DNA of 64,000 nucleotides, from positions 6,139,501 to 6,203,500 of the forward strand of contig NZ_CP069338.1 in assembly GCF_016859125.1 (NCBI RefSeq), in the 5' to 3' direction. Below are positions 24,794-34,319 of the stretch, one piece after another; the stretch's first letter is position 1; every line of letters begins with the position of its first letter. The notes under the pieces were generated by a model. That model was not told the origin of the DNA. It made no database searches and worked only from the letters and a program-made list of their open reading frames with translations. A program made the translations under genes and the position numbers. This DNA is from Archangium violaceum (GTDB lineage: Bacteria; Myxococcota; Myxococcia; Myxococcales; Myxococcaceae).

Positions 24794-26653
24794 ATGCCAT
24801 CCCTTGCGGAGTTCATCGAGCGGAATCGAGAGTCGTTGCTGCTGCGGTACCGCGAGGAGGCGAGCAGGCTTCCGTCCGCCCGGGATGTGCGCCCCCAGGA
24901 GGTCATCGACAACCTCTCCGAGTATCTCGACACCCTGCGTGCGCCCTCCCGAGCGCAGCGCGGGGACCCTGGCTATACCCGGGGACGTCTGGAAGAGGCC
25001 CACCTCGGACGGCGCCTGCGATTGGGTTACACGCTGGAGGATGTGAAGGCCGAGTTCGCCCTCCTCGAGCGGCTCCTCTCGGGTCTCTGGACGTCCCTCC
25101 CTCCCAACCAGCAGCCCGCTTCCGAGGACATCCGGCTCCTTTCCGGCTGGATTCGAGCCGCCATGGAGCACGCCGAGTCCGTCTTCGACGAGCAACGACT
25201 GCGTGAGGAGCACCAGCGCTCGGCTGTCGAGCACGAGCGGCGGAGGCTCACCACCATCCTGGAGAGCATGTCCGAGGCCTTTCTCTCCTTCGATCGGGAT
25301 TGGCGCTTCACCTACGTCAACCGTGAGGCCGAGCGCTTCATGGGGATGTCGCGCGAGCAGGTGCTGGGCCGCGATCACTGGGAAGTCTTTCCCGCCACCC
25401 TGGGGACGAAGGTGGAGCACTACTACCGGCGCGTGGCCGCCGAGCGCATTCCGCTCTCCTTCGAGAACTACTACATCCCCTGGGATCGCTGGTTCGAGTT
25501 CCACGTCTACCCCATCGACGAGGGGATCGCCGCCTACTGTCAGGACATCTCCGAACGGAAGCACCGCGAGGAGGAGCGCGAGGAGCTCCTCCGTGAGCAG
25601 ACCCGTCTGCGCGAGCAGGCCGAGGCCGCGCTGCTCCAGAGCCGGCGCGCGGTGGAGGTGCTGGAGCATGGGGATCCCTTCATCCTGCTCGACAGTGACT
25701 TCCGCATCATCCAGGTGAACAAGAACCAGGAGCTCGTCAGCCAGAAGAGACGCGAGGAGGAGCTCGGCCGTGTCCTCTGGGATGTCTTCCCCGCCATCAA
25801 CAATCCCGAGTCCGCGTACTGGCGTGAGTACCACCGCGCGATGGCTGAGCGGGTCCCCGTGCACTTCGAGGAGTACTATCCCCCGCAGGACCTCTGGGCG
25901 AGCGTGAGCGCCTACCCCACCGCGGAGGGCGGGCTGGCCGTGTTCCTCCGGGACGTCACCGAGCGCAAGCGCGCCGAGCAGTTCCGCGATCGGTTGATGG
26001 GCATCGTCAGCCACGATCTGCGCAGCCCGCTCCACGCCATCACCCTGGCCGCCGAGACGCTGCTACGCCGGGAGAGCCTCTCCGAGTCCGTGCTCGTCCG
26101 GGTGCGGCGCATCGTCCAGAGCGGGGAGCGCATGTCGCGGATGATCACCGACCTGCTCGACTTCACCCGCGCCCGAATGGGCGGTGGCATTCCCCTGCAG
26201 CGCCGGCCCGGAGATCTGGTGGAGTTGGTGCGCACCACGCTCGAGGAGTTCGACATGACGCACCCGGGCCGCATCGTGTTCTCCCATGGCCAGGGCCCCT
26301 ACACCGGGGAGTGGGATCTGGATCGGCTCGCCCAGGTCATCTCCAACCTCGTGGGCAATGCGTTGAAGCACGGGGCCGGGAGTACCCCGGTGACGCTGGA
26401 CCTCCGCGAAGAGGGCCAGGAGATCGTCCTCGTGGTGACGAACCAGGGCACGCCCATCCCCGAGTCGCTGCTTCCTCATGTCTTCGATCCCTTCCGCCGC
26501 TCCGCGGACAGCTCGCGCCAGGGGTTGGGGCTGGGGCTCTACATCGCGCAGCAGATCGTCCTGGCCCACGGCGGCTCCATCACCGCGAGCTCCAACCCGG
26601 TCGAGGGCACCACCTTCTCCGTGCGGCTGCCCCGCGGCTCCGTCCCATCCTGA
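24794..26653 (+). CDS. RsbRD/PAS sensor histidine kinase
   Basis: 619 residues, cytoplasmic. Residues 1-140 look like the RsbRD (RsbT co-antagonist) N-terminal domain: MPSLAEFIERNRESLLLRYR and RRLRLGYTLEDVKAEFALLE. Two PAS domains follow (TTILESMSEAFLSFDRDWRF ending YCQDISERKHREE; and VLEHGDPFILLDSDFRIIQV ending FLRDVTERKRAEQ). The kinase core shows GIVSHDLRSPLHAI (phospho-His), NLVGNALKHG and QGLGLGLYIAQQIV. There is no receiver domain and no adjacent response regulator. ATG 24758 could add 12 residues. It is divergent from the cytochrome operon, with about 240 bases between them. Confidence 0.87.
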   Translation: MPSLAEFIERNRESLLLRYREEASRLPSARDVRPQEVIDNLSEYLDTLRAPSRAQRGDPGYTRGRLEEAHLGRRLRLGYTLEDVKAEFALLERLLSGLWTSLPPNQQPASEDIRLLSGWIRAAMEHAESVFDEQRLREEHQRSAVEHERRRLTTILESMSEAFLSFDRDWRFTYVNREAERFMGMSREQVLGRDHWEVFPATLGTKVEHYYRRVAAERIPLSFENYYIPWDRWFEFHVYPIDEGIAAYCQDISERKHREEEREELLREQTRLREQAEAALLQSRRAVEVLEHGDPFILLDSDFRIIQVNKNQELVSQKRREEELGRVLWDVFPAINNPESAYWREYHRAMAERVPVHFEEYYPPQDLWASVSAYPTAEGGLAVFLRDVTERKRAEQFRDRLMGIVSHDLRSPLHAITLAAETLLRRESLSESVLVRVRRIVQSGERMSRMITDLLDFTRARMGGGIPLQRRPGDLVELVRTTLEEFDMTHPGRIVFSHGQGPYTGEWDLDRLAQVISNLVGNALKHGAGSTPVTLDLREEGQEIVLVVTNQGTPIPESLLPHVFDPFRRSADSSRQGLGLGLYIAQQIVLAHGGSITASSNPVEGTTFSVRLPRGSVPS

Positions 26654-26680
26654 CGCCCGTGTGCCCGAGCGTGTTCGCGC

Positions 26681-29600
26681 TCAGTGCACCGTTCGGGTGC
26701 GAGGCGTCTCTTCTTCGTCGGCCCGCTCGCGTGGCCCTTCGCCGCCCGCGAGCAGCGCGAGGAGATCCTTCGTCGTGAGCCGCGCCGCCGCGTTCGTTCC
26801 CTCGAGCACGCCCGAGATGAGCGCGCGCTTGTCCGAGTGCAGCGAGAGGATCTGCTCCTCGATGGTTCCCCGGGCGATCAGCCGGTACACCGTCACCGGC
26901 CGCGTCTGCCCGATGCGGTGCGCGCGATCCGTCGCCTGGTCCTCGACCGCGGGGTTCCACCAGGGATCCAGATGGATGACGTAGTCCGCGGCGGTGAGGT
27001 TGATGCCGGTTCCGCCTGCCTTCAGGGAGATCAGGAACAGGTCACCCTCTCCGGCCTGGAAGGCGGCGATCCGCTTCGCCCGGACCCCCGCCGGAGTGGA
27101 GCCGTCGAGGTAGAGGTATGTGAACCCCGAGCGCTCCAGCTCTTCCCGGACGAGCTCGAGGTGCGAGGTGAACTGGCTGAAGACGAGCGCGCGGTGACCC
27201 TCGTTGCGCAACTCCTCGAGCAGCTCGAGCAGGCGCCGCATCTTCGAGGACGAGAGGGTGGACTCCGCGTCGTACAGGCGCGGGTGCGAGGCGAGCAGGC
27301 GCAGCCGCGTGAGCGCCGCGAGCACCTGGAAGCGATGCTGCTCGTCGCGAAGACCCTTGCCCTGGGCACTGACCTCGGCGACCGCGGCCAGGCGCGCGTC
27401 CTCGTACAGCGCCCATTCCTCCTCGGAGAGCGCGACCGGGACCTGGATCTCCGTCCGAGGAGGCAGCTCGCGCGCGACCTCCTGTTTGGTCCGGCGCAGC
27501 AGGAACGGACGGATGACGCGGGAGAGTGCCCCCTGGGCGTCGGGGTCCTTTCCGCGTTCGATGGGCGCCGCGAAGCGTTCGCGGAACTGCTCCCAGCTTC
27601 CGAGCAGACCGGGGAAGACGAGCGCGAAGATGCTCCACAGCTCGCCGAGATGGTTCTCGAGCGGTGTGCCCGAGAGCGCGATCCGGAAGCCCGCCTGGAG
27701 CTGCCGTGCCGCGCGTGCGCGTCGCGTGTTCGGGTTCTTGATCGCCTGGGCCTCGTCGACGACGAGCGTGCCGAAGGGGATGGCCCCCAGTTGCGCGGCA
27801 TCGCGCACGAGCAGCCCGTAGCTCACGATGAGCACGTCGCGCTCCTTCGACTTCGCGAGGCACGCCATCCGGTCCGTCTGCTCCGCGTAGAGGATGGGGC
27901 GGAGCGTTGGTGCGAAGCGATGGATTTCCTCGACCCAGTTGAAGGCGACGGACGTAGGTGCGAGCACCAGCGCGGGGCCGAGACGGGCGCGATCCAGCAG
28001 GATCGCGAGCGCCTGGATCGTCTTGCCCAGGCCCATGTCGTCCGCGAGGCACGCACCGGCGCCCCATGCGGCGACGCGGCTGAGCCAGGCATGGCCTTCC
28101 ACCTGGTAGTCACGCAGGGTCGCCGCGAGCGCGGCGGGGGGCTTGGGCTTGAGGGAGAGCGAGGTCGCGAGGCGCTCGGTCAACAGCTGCCACGCGGGTG
28201 GGGTCTCGACGTCCGCCCCCGCGTCGAGCAGCGCGTTCATCGCCGGGACGGCGCCCGGGGACAGCTCCATCCGGTTCTTGCCGACGAAGGTGTGGTCCGC
28301 CACCGCGAGCAGCCGCTTCCGCAGGGTGTCGCCGAGCTCGACCCAGCGGTGTGCATCCATGCGCACGAAGCGCTTCTGTCTCCGGGCCGCATCGAGCAGC
28401 ACCGCCAGCTCGAGCCTTCCCGCTTCGACCTTCAGCTCTCCCGAGACGCCGAACCAGTCGCGCTTGCGCTCGATCTGCACCCTCAACGCCTCGGCGCCGA
28501 CGGAGGACGTGATGAAAGGCCTTTCGTCGACCCACTCGACCTCGAGCCCCGGTGGCGGATGCTGGAGCGCCGCGACGAGCTGCAGGGCGGCGTCGGTGTC
28601 GCCCATCCGGAAGCAGAAGGGGGGGCCTTCCTCGGCCCCGGCGAGCGGAAGCGGGCGCAGCGCGGCGCGGGCGCGCTCCTCCTCGAGCAGCAACTGGCGG
28701 CGGACGTAGCCTCGCTCGCCTCCTCGGGCGAGCAGCACGTCCCGAGGCCCGACCCCGGGGTGGTACAGCGGCGCTCCCGCGCCAGGGCGCACGAGCAGCT
28801 CGAGCTCGAGGGAGACGTCGGGGAGCAGGCGGAGCCGGACGACGGTGGTGCTCTCCAGCTGGAGCTCCCGGCCCTTGATCGTCTCCGGCACGACGAGGGG
28901 GAGCCGCGCCTCCAGCCGGGAGAGCCGCTCGAGCAACCGCTCGTGGCTCTCCGGTGGGAACCGGTCGCCGTGCTTCTCGAGCACGTTCCACAGCTGGCGC
29001 GCATCGTCGTTCACGTCGATCAGCAGGCAGCGGCATCGGCCACGCTGCTCCTCGACCGTGAACAGCGGCTCGCCGGGCGCGAACGTGCGGAGGAGGGCGG
29101 CGAGGAGCTTCGGATTGAAGCGCTCTCCCGCGATCGACGGCTCGAGGTGGATGTGCTCGTCCGCCGCGAGCGCCGTGAACCCGAGGCGCACGCGCTTCAC
29201 CTCGATCGGCTCCTCGGGGCGCAGGTCGAGCGAGACGCGCGGATGTCCGGCCAGCGCGGCGAACGCCCGTGAGGGGTAGGTGCCCGTGGCGCGCGAGGCC
29301 GGCGCCCAGGACGCGAGCTGTTCCGCGATGTGGAGATCCGCTTCCGAGAGCAGCTCCCGGTGCTCCTCGAGGAGGCGTGCCGCCGTCATCCGGGCACCCG
29401 GGCTGAGCGTGCCGCGACGGGTCTGCTTCTTCACGAGCGGCGACACCGTGAGCGTTCCGAGCTCATGCTCGATGCACCACCAGATCTCGAGCTGCGCGCG
29501 GGGCTTCGTTGCCTCGGCTTCGAAGCGCTCGAGCTCCTTCAGCGCTCGTGCCCAGCTCGGACGAAGAATCTCCTCCGCCAGGGCCCGGGCCTCCGCGACG

Positions 29601-30256
29601 CGGGCGGGGTTCTCGAGGAGGTCGAGTGTCGTGTCGAGCAGCGCGAGCGCGTGGGTGCATCCACGAGACCGCGACGAGCAGTTGCACTCGATCCGGGCCT
29701 CTCCGGCGCCGGTGAACGTCAGCCGCGCGGAGCCGGCGACCGTGTTGTAGTCGGGGCCCCCACGCACCAGGCGATCGCGCTCCTTCCACGAGAGGGCACA
29801 CGCCGCCGCGTCGAAAGTCCACGTTCCCTCCGAGCGCCGCTCACGTGAGCGCGGGAAGGCATTGGCCCGGATGGTGCGGCGGAGCTCGAGCAGGCGCGCC
29901 CAGAGTGGCGCGATCGCGGTGTCGGGGTGCTCCTCGCGACGCTCGCGCTCCTCCGCGATTCCTCGCTGAACGGACTCCGCCTCCTGCTGAAGGTAGGCCC
30001 GCGCGGCCTCCGCGAGCGCGGTCTCGAGTCCCTTCCCTCGTGCGCCCGCGTAACGGAGCGCACCCTCTCTCGAGCCGATGTCGCGCACCGCGAGTCCGTT
30101 GAGCGCGTGCCGGAGCGCGTTCCGCTGGGGCTCGTTGAGCGGCAGCTCCGAGAACAGGACCTCCGCGGACAGCGTGAGTGCATGCGGGACGGAGTGGGCT
30201 TCCGCCCAGGCCTCGAGCTCCCTGCGGGTCGAGAAGGACAGCTCTTCGGGGGGCAC
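26681..30256 (-). CDS. SWIM zinc-finger / SNF2-type ATPase (helicase-like)
   Basis: 1191 residues. A SWIM zinc finger (IECNCSSRSRGCTHALALLD, about residues 190-210) is followed by a long helicase-associated middle. The SNF2 ATPase then contains DDMGLGKTIQALAIL (Walker A), LVVDEAQAIKN (motif II, DEAQ instead of DEAH), LSGTPLENHLGELWSIF (motif III), LVFSQFTSHLELVREELER, GTGINLTAADYVIHLDPWWN and QATDRAHRIGQTRPVTVYRL (motifs V-VI). Such proteins translocate on double-stranded DNA and remodel bound proteins. Start is GTG 30256, without an obvious ribosome site. It ends 27 bases from the convergent kinase stop. The function in this organism is unknown. Confidence 0.88.
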   Translation of the reverse strand: MPPEELSFSTRRELEAWAEAHSVPHALTLSAEVLFSELPLNEPQRNALRHALNGLAVRDIGSREGALRYAGARGKGLETALAEAARAYLQQEAESVQRGIAEERERREEHPDTAIAPLWARLLELRRTIRANAFPRSRERRSEGTWTFDAAACALSWKERDRLVRGGPDYNTVAGSARLTFTGAGEARIECNCSSRSRGCTHALALLDTTLDLLENPARVAEARALAEEILRPSWARALKELERFEAEATKPRAQLEIWWCIEHELGTLTVSPLVKKQTRRGTLSPGARMTAARLLEEHRELLSEADLHIAEQLASWAPASRATGTYPSRAFAALAGHPRVSLDLRPEEPIEVKRVRLGFTALAADEHIHLEPSIAGERFNPKLLAALLRTFAPGEPLFTVEEQRGRCRCLLIDVNDDARQLWNVLEKHGDRFPPESHERLLERLSRLEARLPLVVPETIKGRELQLESTTVVRLRLLPDVSLELELLVRPGAGAPLYHPGVGPRDVLLARGGERGYVRRQLLLEEERARAALRPLPLAGAEEGPPFCFRMGDTDAALQLVAALQHPPPGLEVEWVDERPFITSSVGAEALRVQIERKRDWFGVSGELKVEAGRLELAVLLDAARRQKRFVRMDAHRWVELGDTLRKRLLAVADHTFVGKNRMELSPGAVPAMNALLDAGADVETPPAWQLLTERLATSLSLKPKPPAALAATLRDYQVEGHAWLSRVAAWGAGACLADDMGLGKTIQALAILLDRARLGPALVLAPTSVAFNWVEEIHRFAPTLRPILYAEQTDRMACLAKSKERDVLIVSYGLLVRDAAQLGAIPFGTLVVDEAQAIKNPNTRRARAARQLQAGFRIALSGTPLENHLGELWSIFALVFPGLLGSWEQFRERFAAPIERGKDPDAQGALSRVIRPFLLRRTKQEVARELPPRTEIQVPVALSEEEWALYEDARLAAVAEVSAQGKGLRDEQHRFQVLAALTRLRLLASHPRLYDAESTLSSSKMRRLLELLEELRNEGHRALVFSQFTSHLELVREELERSGFTYLYLDGSTPAGVRAKRIAAFQAGEGDLFLISLKAGGTGINLTAADYVIHLDPWWNPAVEDQATDRAHRIGQTRPVTVYRLIARGTIEEQILSLHSDKRALISGVLEGTNAAARLTTKDLLALLAGGEGPRERADEEETPRTRTVH

Positions 30257-30322
30257 GGCGGCGGACTCTAACCACGTCGCGCCAGGGACGCCTAGAAACT
30301 CCTACACGGGGAACGCCCGCCA

Positions 30323-30392
30323 GGCCGCCATCCATGCGGCGGCCCGCCGGGTAGCACCTCGGACCTCGCCCGAGGTCCGAAGTCCGAGGTGC
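30323..30392. terminator. Overlapping inverted repeats after the chitinase gene
   Basis: gcacctcggac (30354-30364) pairs with gtccgaggtgc (30382-30392), while the inner cggacctcg (30360-30368) can instead pair with cgaggtccg (30371-30379), so the two stems compete. A third stem, ggccgcc (30323-30329) with ggcggcc (30338-30344), lies beside them. Placed just downstream of the minus-strand chitinase stop, they probably end that transcript. No long U-tract is visible. Confidence 0.5.
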
Positions 30393-30406
30393 CTCACTTG
30401 GAGTCC

Positions 30407-32221
30407 CTACCGGAAGCTGTCCAGGAAGGGGCGATGGCTGCTGGAGAACTCGGAGTTGTAGTACTTGTCCCAGTTGATCGACCAGGTCATCAGTCCCTTG
30501 AAGTCGGCGTAACCGGCCGGATTGCGGAGGACGTAGCTACCGCCGAAGGACTGCCCCTTGATGAGGTAGGTGAGCGCCTTCTGGACATTGGCGGGAGTCG
30601 TATAGCCGCCGCCCGCCGCCTGGGGAGAAGCGGGCAGGCCGAGCACCACCTGGTCGGGCCGGAGCGCCGGGAAGACGTTGCTCGTGTTCCCCGCGACCGG
30701 GAAGCCCTGCAGGAGCATCTCCGCCATGGCCACGTGGAAGTCCGCGGTGCCCTGCGAGTACGAACGGCCATCCAGCGCCGTCAAGGAGCCGGTGTTGTAG
30801 TGCTGCACGTGCAGGTACGTCAGTTGGTTGCGCAGCGCGTGGATGACCGGGAGATAGGCGCCCCACGGTCCGCCGTAGGCCGTGTAGCCACCCTGGACAT
30901 ACGCGGTCTCGGGAGCCATCGTCAGCAGGAAGCCGGAGCCGTAGCTCGCGGCGATCTGCCGGACGGCGTCGATCAGATTGACGATCTTCGGCGTCTTCGG
31001 GTTGCGGAAGTCGGTGTCTCCGCCGTCGAGCGCCAGGGAGCTGCCTTCCAGATCGATGTCCATGCCGTCGAACCCATACGTGTCGATCAGCGACTTCATC
31101 GTGGTGATGAAGTTCTGTTTGGCCGAGGACGTGGTCAGCTCGATCGTTCCGTTGGCGCCACCGATGGAGATGAGCACCTTCTTGCCCTGGCTCTTCAGGT
31201 ACGCGACGTCCGCCTTGAATTCGGCGACGGTGGCGTTGTAGGGCGTGAACACCATGTTGCCGGTCGTCGAGCCGCCGCTCGGCTCGGCGAAGGCGACCTG
31301 GATGACGTTGTAGCTCGGGGAGATGTCACGCAGACGGATGTTCGTCGAGCCGTTGTCGAAGTTGTGCCAGTAGCCGACGATGACCTTGCTGCCAGCCTGC
31401 GGGGCGCTCATCGTGGTCGCGGAGGCGCTGACGCTGGATGCGGAGCGGTTGCCAGCGGCATCACGGGCCTTCACGGTGAAGGTATAGGTGGTGCTGGGGG
31501 AGAGGCCGGAGACGGTGGCGCTGGTGCTGGCGGTGGTGGCAGCCAGGGTGGAGCCGACGAAGACCTCGTAGCCGGTGACGCCCACGTTGTCGGTGGAGGC
31601 GTTCCAGGCGAGGGAGACGCTGTTGCTGGTGGTGCCCGTGGAGCGCAGGCTGGTCGGAGCGGTGGGCGCCTGGGAGTCGGCGATCTGCGGGTCGGTGGTG
31701 ATGCTGAAGGCGGAGCTTGCGGCGGAGCGGTTACCAGCGGCGTCGCGGGCCTTCACGGTGAAGGTATAGGTGGTGTTGGGGGAGAGGCCGGAGACGGTGA
31801 CGCTGGTGCCGGTGGAGCTGGCCGCCAGGGTGGAGCCGGAGAAGACCTCGTAACCGGTGACACCGACGTTGTCGGTGGAGGCGCTCCAGGAGAGGGAGAC
31901 GCTGGTGGAGGACTTGGAGGTGGAGGTGAGGCCCGAGGGAGCCGAGGGGGCCTGGGTATCGGAGCTGCCGGCCTTCTCGAGCCAGAGGGCGGCGACGTTG
32001 GGCGGCTCCCAACCCGGGAGGGACTGATGGGCCTGACGGCACTCATAGCCCTTGCCGCCGTAGGTGACGGTGTCGGCGACGGCATAGTTGGTATAGGCCG
32101 CCCAGGCGCCGCGGTCGGCGGCGGAGGCCAGGGCGGGAATCAGGCTGAGCACCAGCGCGAAGACGACCGTCAGTGCGAACGCCTGTTCCCCCAGACGTCG
32201 GGTCAATTGTTGCAGGTTCAT
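30407..32221 (-). CDS. Secreted GH18 chitinase with CBM5/12 and two FN3 domains (copy 1)
   Basis: 604 residues. The order is signal peptide (FALTVVFALVLSLIPALASA), a CBM5/12-type chitin-binding domain with its aromatic residues (WAAYTNYAVADTVTYGGKGY, QSLPGWEPPNVAALW), two fibronectin type III domains (each ending FTVKARDAAGNRS), then a GH18 catalytic barrel from about residue 280 with KVLISIGGANG and the catalytic DxxDxDxE motif in YGFDGMDIDLEG (around residue 385). It cleaves beta-1,4-GlcNAc chains with substrate-assisted retention. Start ATG 32221 is preceded by GAGGAA. A paralogue lies 79 bases upstream, and the signal/CBM/FN3 half is almost identical in DNA. Confidence 0.92.
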   Translation of the reverse strand: MNLQQLTRRLGEQAFALTVVFALVLSLIPALASAADRGAWAAYTNYAVADTVTYGGKGYECRQAHQSLPGWEPPNVAALWLEKAGSSDTQAPSAPSGLTSTSKSSTSVSLSWSASTDNVGVTGYEVFSGSTLAASSTGTSVTVSGLSPNTTYTFTVKARDAAGNRSAASSAFSITTDPQIADSQAPTAPTSLRSTGTTSNSVSLAWNASTDNVGVTGYEVFVGSTLAATTASTSATVSGLSPSTTYTFTVKARDAAGNRSASSVSASATTMSAPQAGSKVIVGYWHNFDNGSTNIRLRDISPSYNVIQVAFAEPSGGSTTGNMVFTPYNATVAEFKADVAYLKSQGKKVLISIGGANGTIELTTSSAKQNFITTMKSLIDTYGFDGMDIDLEGSSLALDGGDTDFRNPKTPKIVNLIDAVRQIAASYGSGFLLTMAPETAYVQGGYTAYGGPWGAYLPVIHALRNQLTYLHVQHYNTGSLTALDGRSYSQGTADFHVAMAEMLLQGFPVAGNTSNVFPALRPDQVVLGLPASPQAAGGGYTTPANVQKALTYLIKGQSFGGSYVLRNPAGYADFKGLMTWSINWDKYYNSEFSSSHRPFLDSFR

Positions 32222-34130
32222 CGGTGATTCCTCACAGCAGGGGATGAGAGAGCGCCACGGTAGGCGCGGGTACAACGCCTCCCGTGGAAGTGTTTGGGAA
32301 TTACTTCAGGGCATCGAGATAGGGCCGGTGGCTGTTCGTGAACTCGTAGTTCGCGAAGGCGTCCCAGTTCACCGACCAGGACATCAGTCCCCGGAGGCTC
32401 TTGTTGTTCGCCACATTGCTGCGCACGGTGTAGGAGCCGATCGGAATTCCCTTCACCAGGGCATCCACCGCCTTCTGCACTTCCGCGGGAGCCGTATAGC
32501 CGCCGCCCGCATTGACATTGGCTGGAAGCCCGATGGCCACCTGATCCGGACGAAGCGCGGGGAAGAAGTAGCTCGGGTTCTTGCCGACGGGGAACCCGGT
32601 GAGCAGCATGTCGGTCATCGCGACATGGAAGTCCGCGTTGCCCATGTTGTGATACTGGTCGTCGAGCCCCGTGATCGGTCCGGAGTTGTAGTCCTGGACC
32701 TGCAACCAGCTGAGGATGTCCCGGAGCGCGTGGATGACCGGCAGGTAGGCTCCGGCGCGGGTGTCGCAACCCAGGCAGCTGCCGCCGTAGAACGAATACC
32801 CGAGCTGCACGAAGAACGTCTCCGGCGCCATCGTGAGCACGAACTTCGAGCCGAAGTGGTCGCGCACGGCGCGGATGGCGGAGATCAGATTCTTGATGAG
32901 AGGGGTCGTCGGATTCCTGAAGTCCGAATCACCGGAGTTGAGCTGCAACGAATGGCCCTCGAAGTCGATGTCCATTCCGTCGAACCCGTACTTCTCGATG
33001 ATGGAGATCATCGAGTTCACGAAGGCGGTCCTGGCCGCCTCGGTCTCCAGCCGGACCTGGCCGTTGGCGCCGCCGATGGAGATGAGCACCTTCTTGCCCT
33101 GGCTCTTCAGGTACGCGACGTCCGCCTTGAAGTCGGCCTCGGTGGAGTTGTAGGGCGTGAAGCCAATCGTGCCTCCCGTCGCGCCGTTCGTCGGCTCGGC
33201 GAAGGAGACGTTGATCACATCCCACTTCGGAGAGACATTGCGCAGCCGGATGAAGCCAGAGCCGTTGTCGAAGTTGTGCCAGTAGCCGATGAGGATCTTG
33301 CTGGGGATGTCGCCCGTGGACGTGGCGAGCGTCGTCGCGGAGGCGCTGACGCTGGCGGCGGAGCGGTTGCCAGCGGCATCACGGGCCTTCACGGTGAAGG
33401 TATAGGTGGTGCTGGGCGAGAGGCCGGAGACGGTGGCGCTGGTGGCGGTGGTGGTCGCCGCCAGGGTCGAGCCGCCGACGAATACCTCGTAGCCGGTGAC
33501 GCCGATGTTATCCGTGGAGGCGTTCCAGGTGAGGGAGACGCTGTTGCTGGTGGTGCCCGTGGAGCGCAGGCTCGTCGGAGCGGTGGGCGCCTGGGAGTCG
33601 GCGATCTGCGGGTCGGTGGTGACGCTGAAGGCGGAGCTTGCGGCGGAGCGGTTGCCAGCGGCGTCGCGGGCCTTCACGGTGAAGGTATAGGTGGTGTTGG
33701 GGGAGAGGCCGGAGACGGTGACGCTGGTGCCGGTGGTGGTGGCCGCGAGGGTGGAGCCGGAGAAGACCTCGTAACCGGTGACGCCGACGTTGTCGGTGGA
33801 GGCGCTCCAGGAGAGGGAGACGCTGGTGGAGGATTTGGAGGTGGAGGTGAGGCCCGAGGGAGCCGAGGGGGCCTGGGTGTCGGAGCTGCCGGCCTTCTCG
33901 GTCCAGAGGGCGGCGACGTTGGGCGGCTCCCAACCCGGGAGGGACTGATGGGCCTGACGGCACTCATAGCCCTTGCCGTCGTAGGTGACGGTGTCGGCGA
34001 CGGCATAGTTGGTATAGGCCGCCCAGGCGCCGCGGTCGGCGGCGGAGGCCAGGGTGGGAAGCAGGCTCAGCACCAGTGCGGCGATGAACGCCAGTGCGAA
34101 CGCCTGTTGCCCCAGACGTCGGGTCAGCTG
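31440..34130. repeat. Direct duplication inside the two chitinase genes
   Basis: The signal-CBM-FN3 half of copy 1 (about 31,440-32,210) and of copy 2 (about 33,360-34,130) align with a constant offset of 1,921 bases over long stretches with few changes, while the GH18 halves have diverged. Within each copy the two FN3 units are repeats of each other as well. Confidence 0.75.
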
Positions 34131-34151
34131 TGGCAAACGATGGATGAGCAT
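32301..34151 (-). CDS. Secreted GH18 chitinase with CBM5/12 and two FN3 domains (copy 2)
   Basis: 616 residues with the same architecture as the next gene: signal peptide (FALAFIAALVLSLLPTLASA), CBM5/12 (WAAYTNYAVADTVTYDGKGY), two FN3 domains, and GH18 with VLISIGGANGQ and YGFDGMDIDFEG. The catalytic domain differs more from copy 1 than the front half does, e.g. a cysteine pair in GGSCLGCDTRAG and a distinct FVQLGYSFYG. AAAGGAGA precedes ATG 34151. Both genes probably share a transcript, and together they give two chitinases with different barrels but the same targeting module. Suits predation on fungi or arthropod detritus (inference). Confidence 0.92.
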   Translation of the reverse strand: MLIHRLPQLTRRLGQQAFALAFIAALVLSLLPTLASAADRGAWAAYTNYAVADTVTYDGKGYECRQAHQSLPGWEPPNVAALWTEKAGSSDTQAPSAPSGLTSTSKSSTSVSLSWSASTDNVGVTGYEVFSGSTLAATTTGTSVTVSGLSPNTTYTFTVKARDAAGNRSAASSAFSVTTDPQIADSQAPTAPTSLRSTGTTSNSVSLTWNASTDNIGVTGYEVFVGGSTLAATTTATSATVSGLSPSTTYTFTVKARDAAGNRSAASVSASATTLATSTGDIPSKILIGYWHNFDNGSGFIRLRNVSPKWDVINVSFAEPTNGATGGTIGFTPYNSTEADFKADVAYLKSQGKKVLISIGGANGQVRLETEAARTAFVNSMISIIEKYGFDGMDIDFEGHSLQLNSGDSDFRNPTTPLIKNLISAIRAVRDHFGSKFVLTMAPETFFVQLGYSFYGGSCLGCDTRAGAYLPVIHALRDILSWLQVQDYNSGPITGLDDQYHNMGNADFHVAMTDMLLTGFPVGKNPSYFFPALRPDQVAIGLPANVNAGGGYTAPAEVQKAVDALVKGIPIGSYTVRSNVANNKSLRGLMSWSVNWDAFANYEFTNSHRPYLDALK

Positions 34152-34319
34152 CCTGGCTCTCCTTTGGTGAGCGGCACCCTTGGGCCCGAAGGTTGGCGAA
34201 GGGGGTCGTCACATGGAGAGGCGATCCATTTTTTTCGGGTCACTCAGGCTTTCCCGGCCTGGTGTTGAGATGTGTACGAACCTTCAATCCCAGCCGACTG
34301 GAATGCCTAGATTGGGTGG

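Noticed and set aside
26654-26680. gagcg-tgttcg-cgctc dyad between the convergent kinase and helicase genes as a terminator
   Set aside because: Only a five-base stem and no U-tract; too weak to call.
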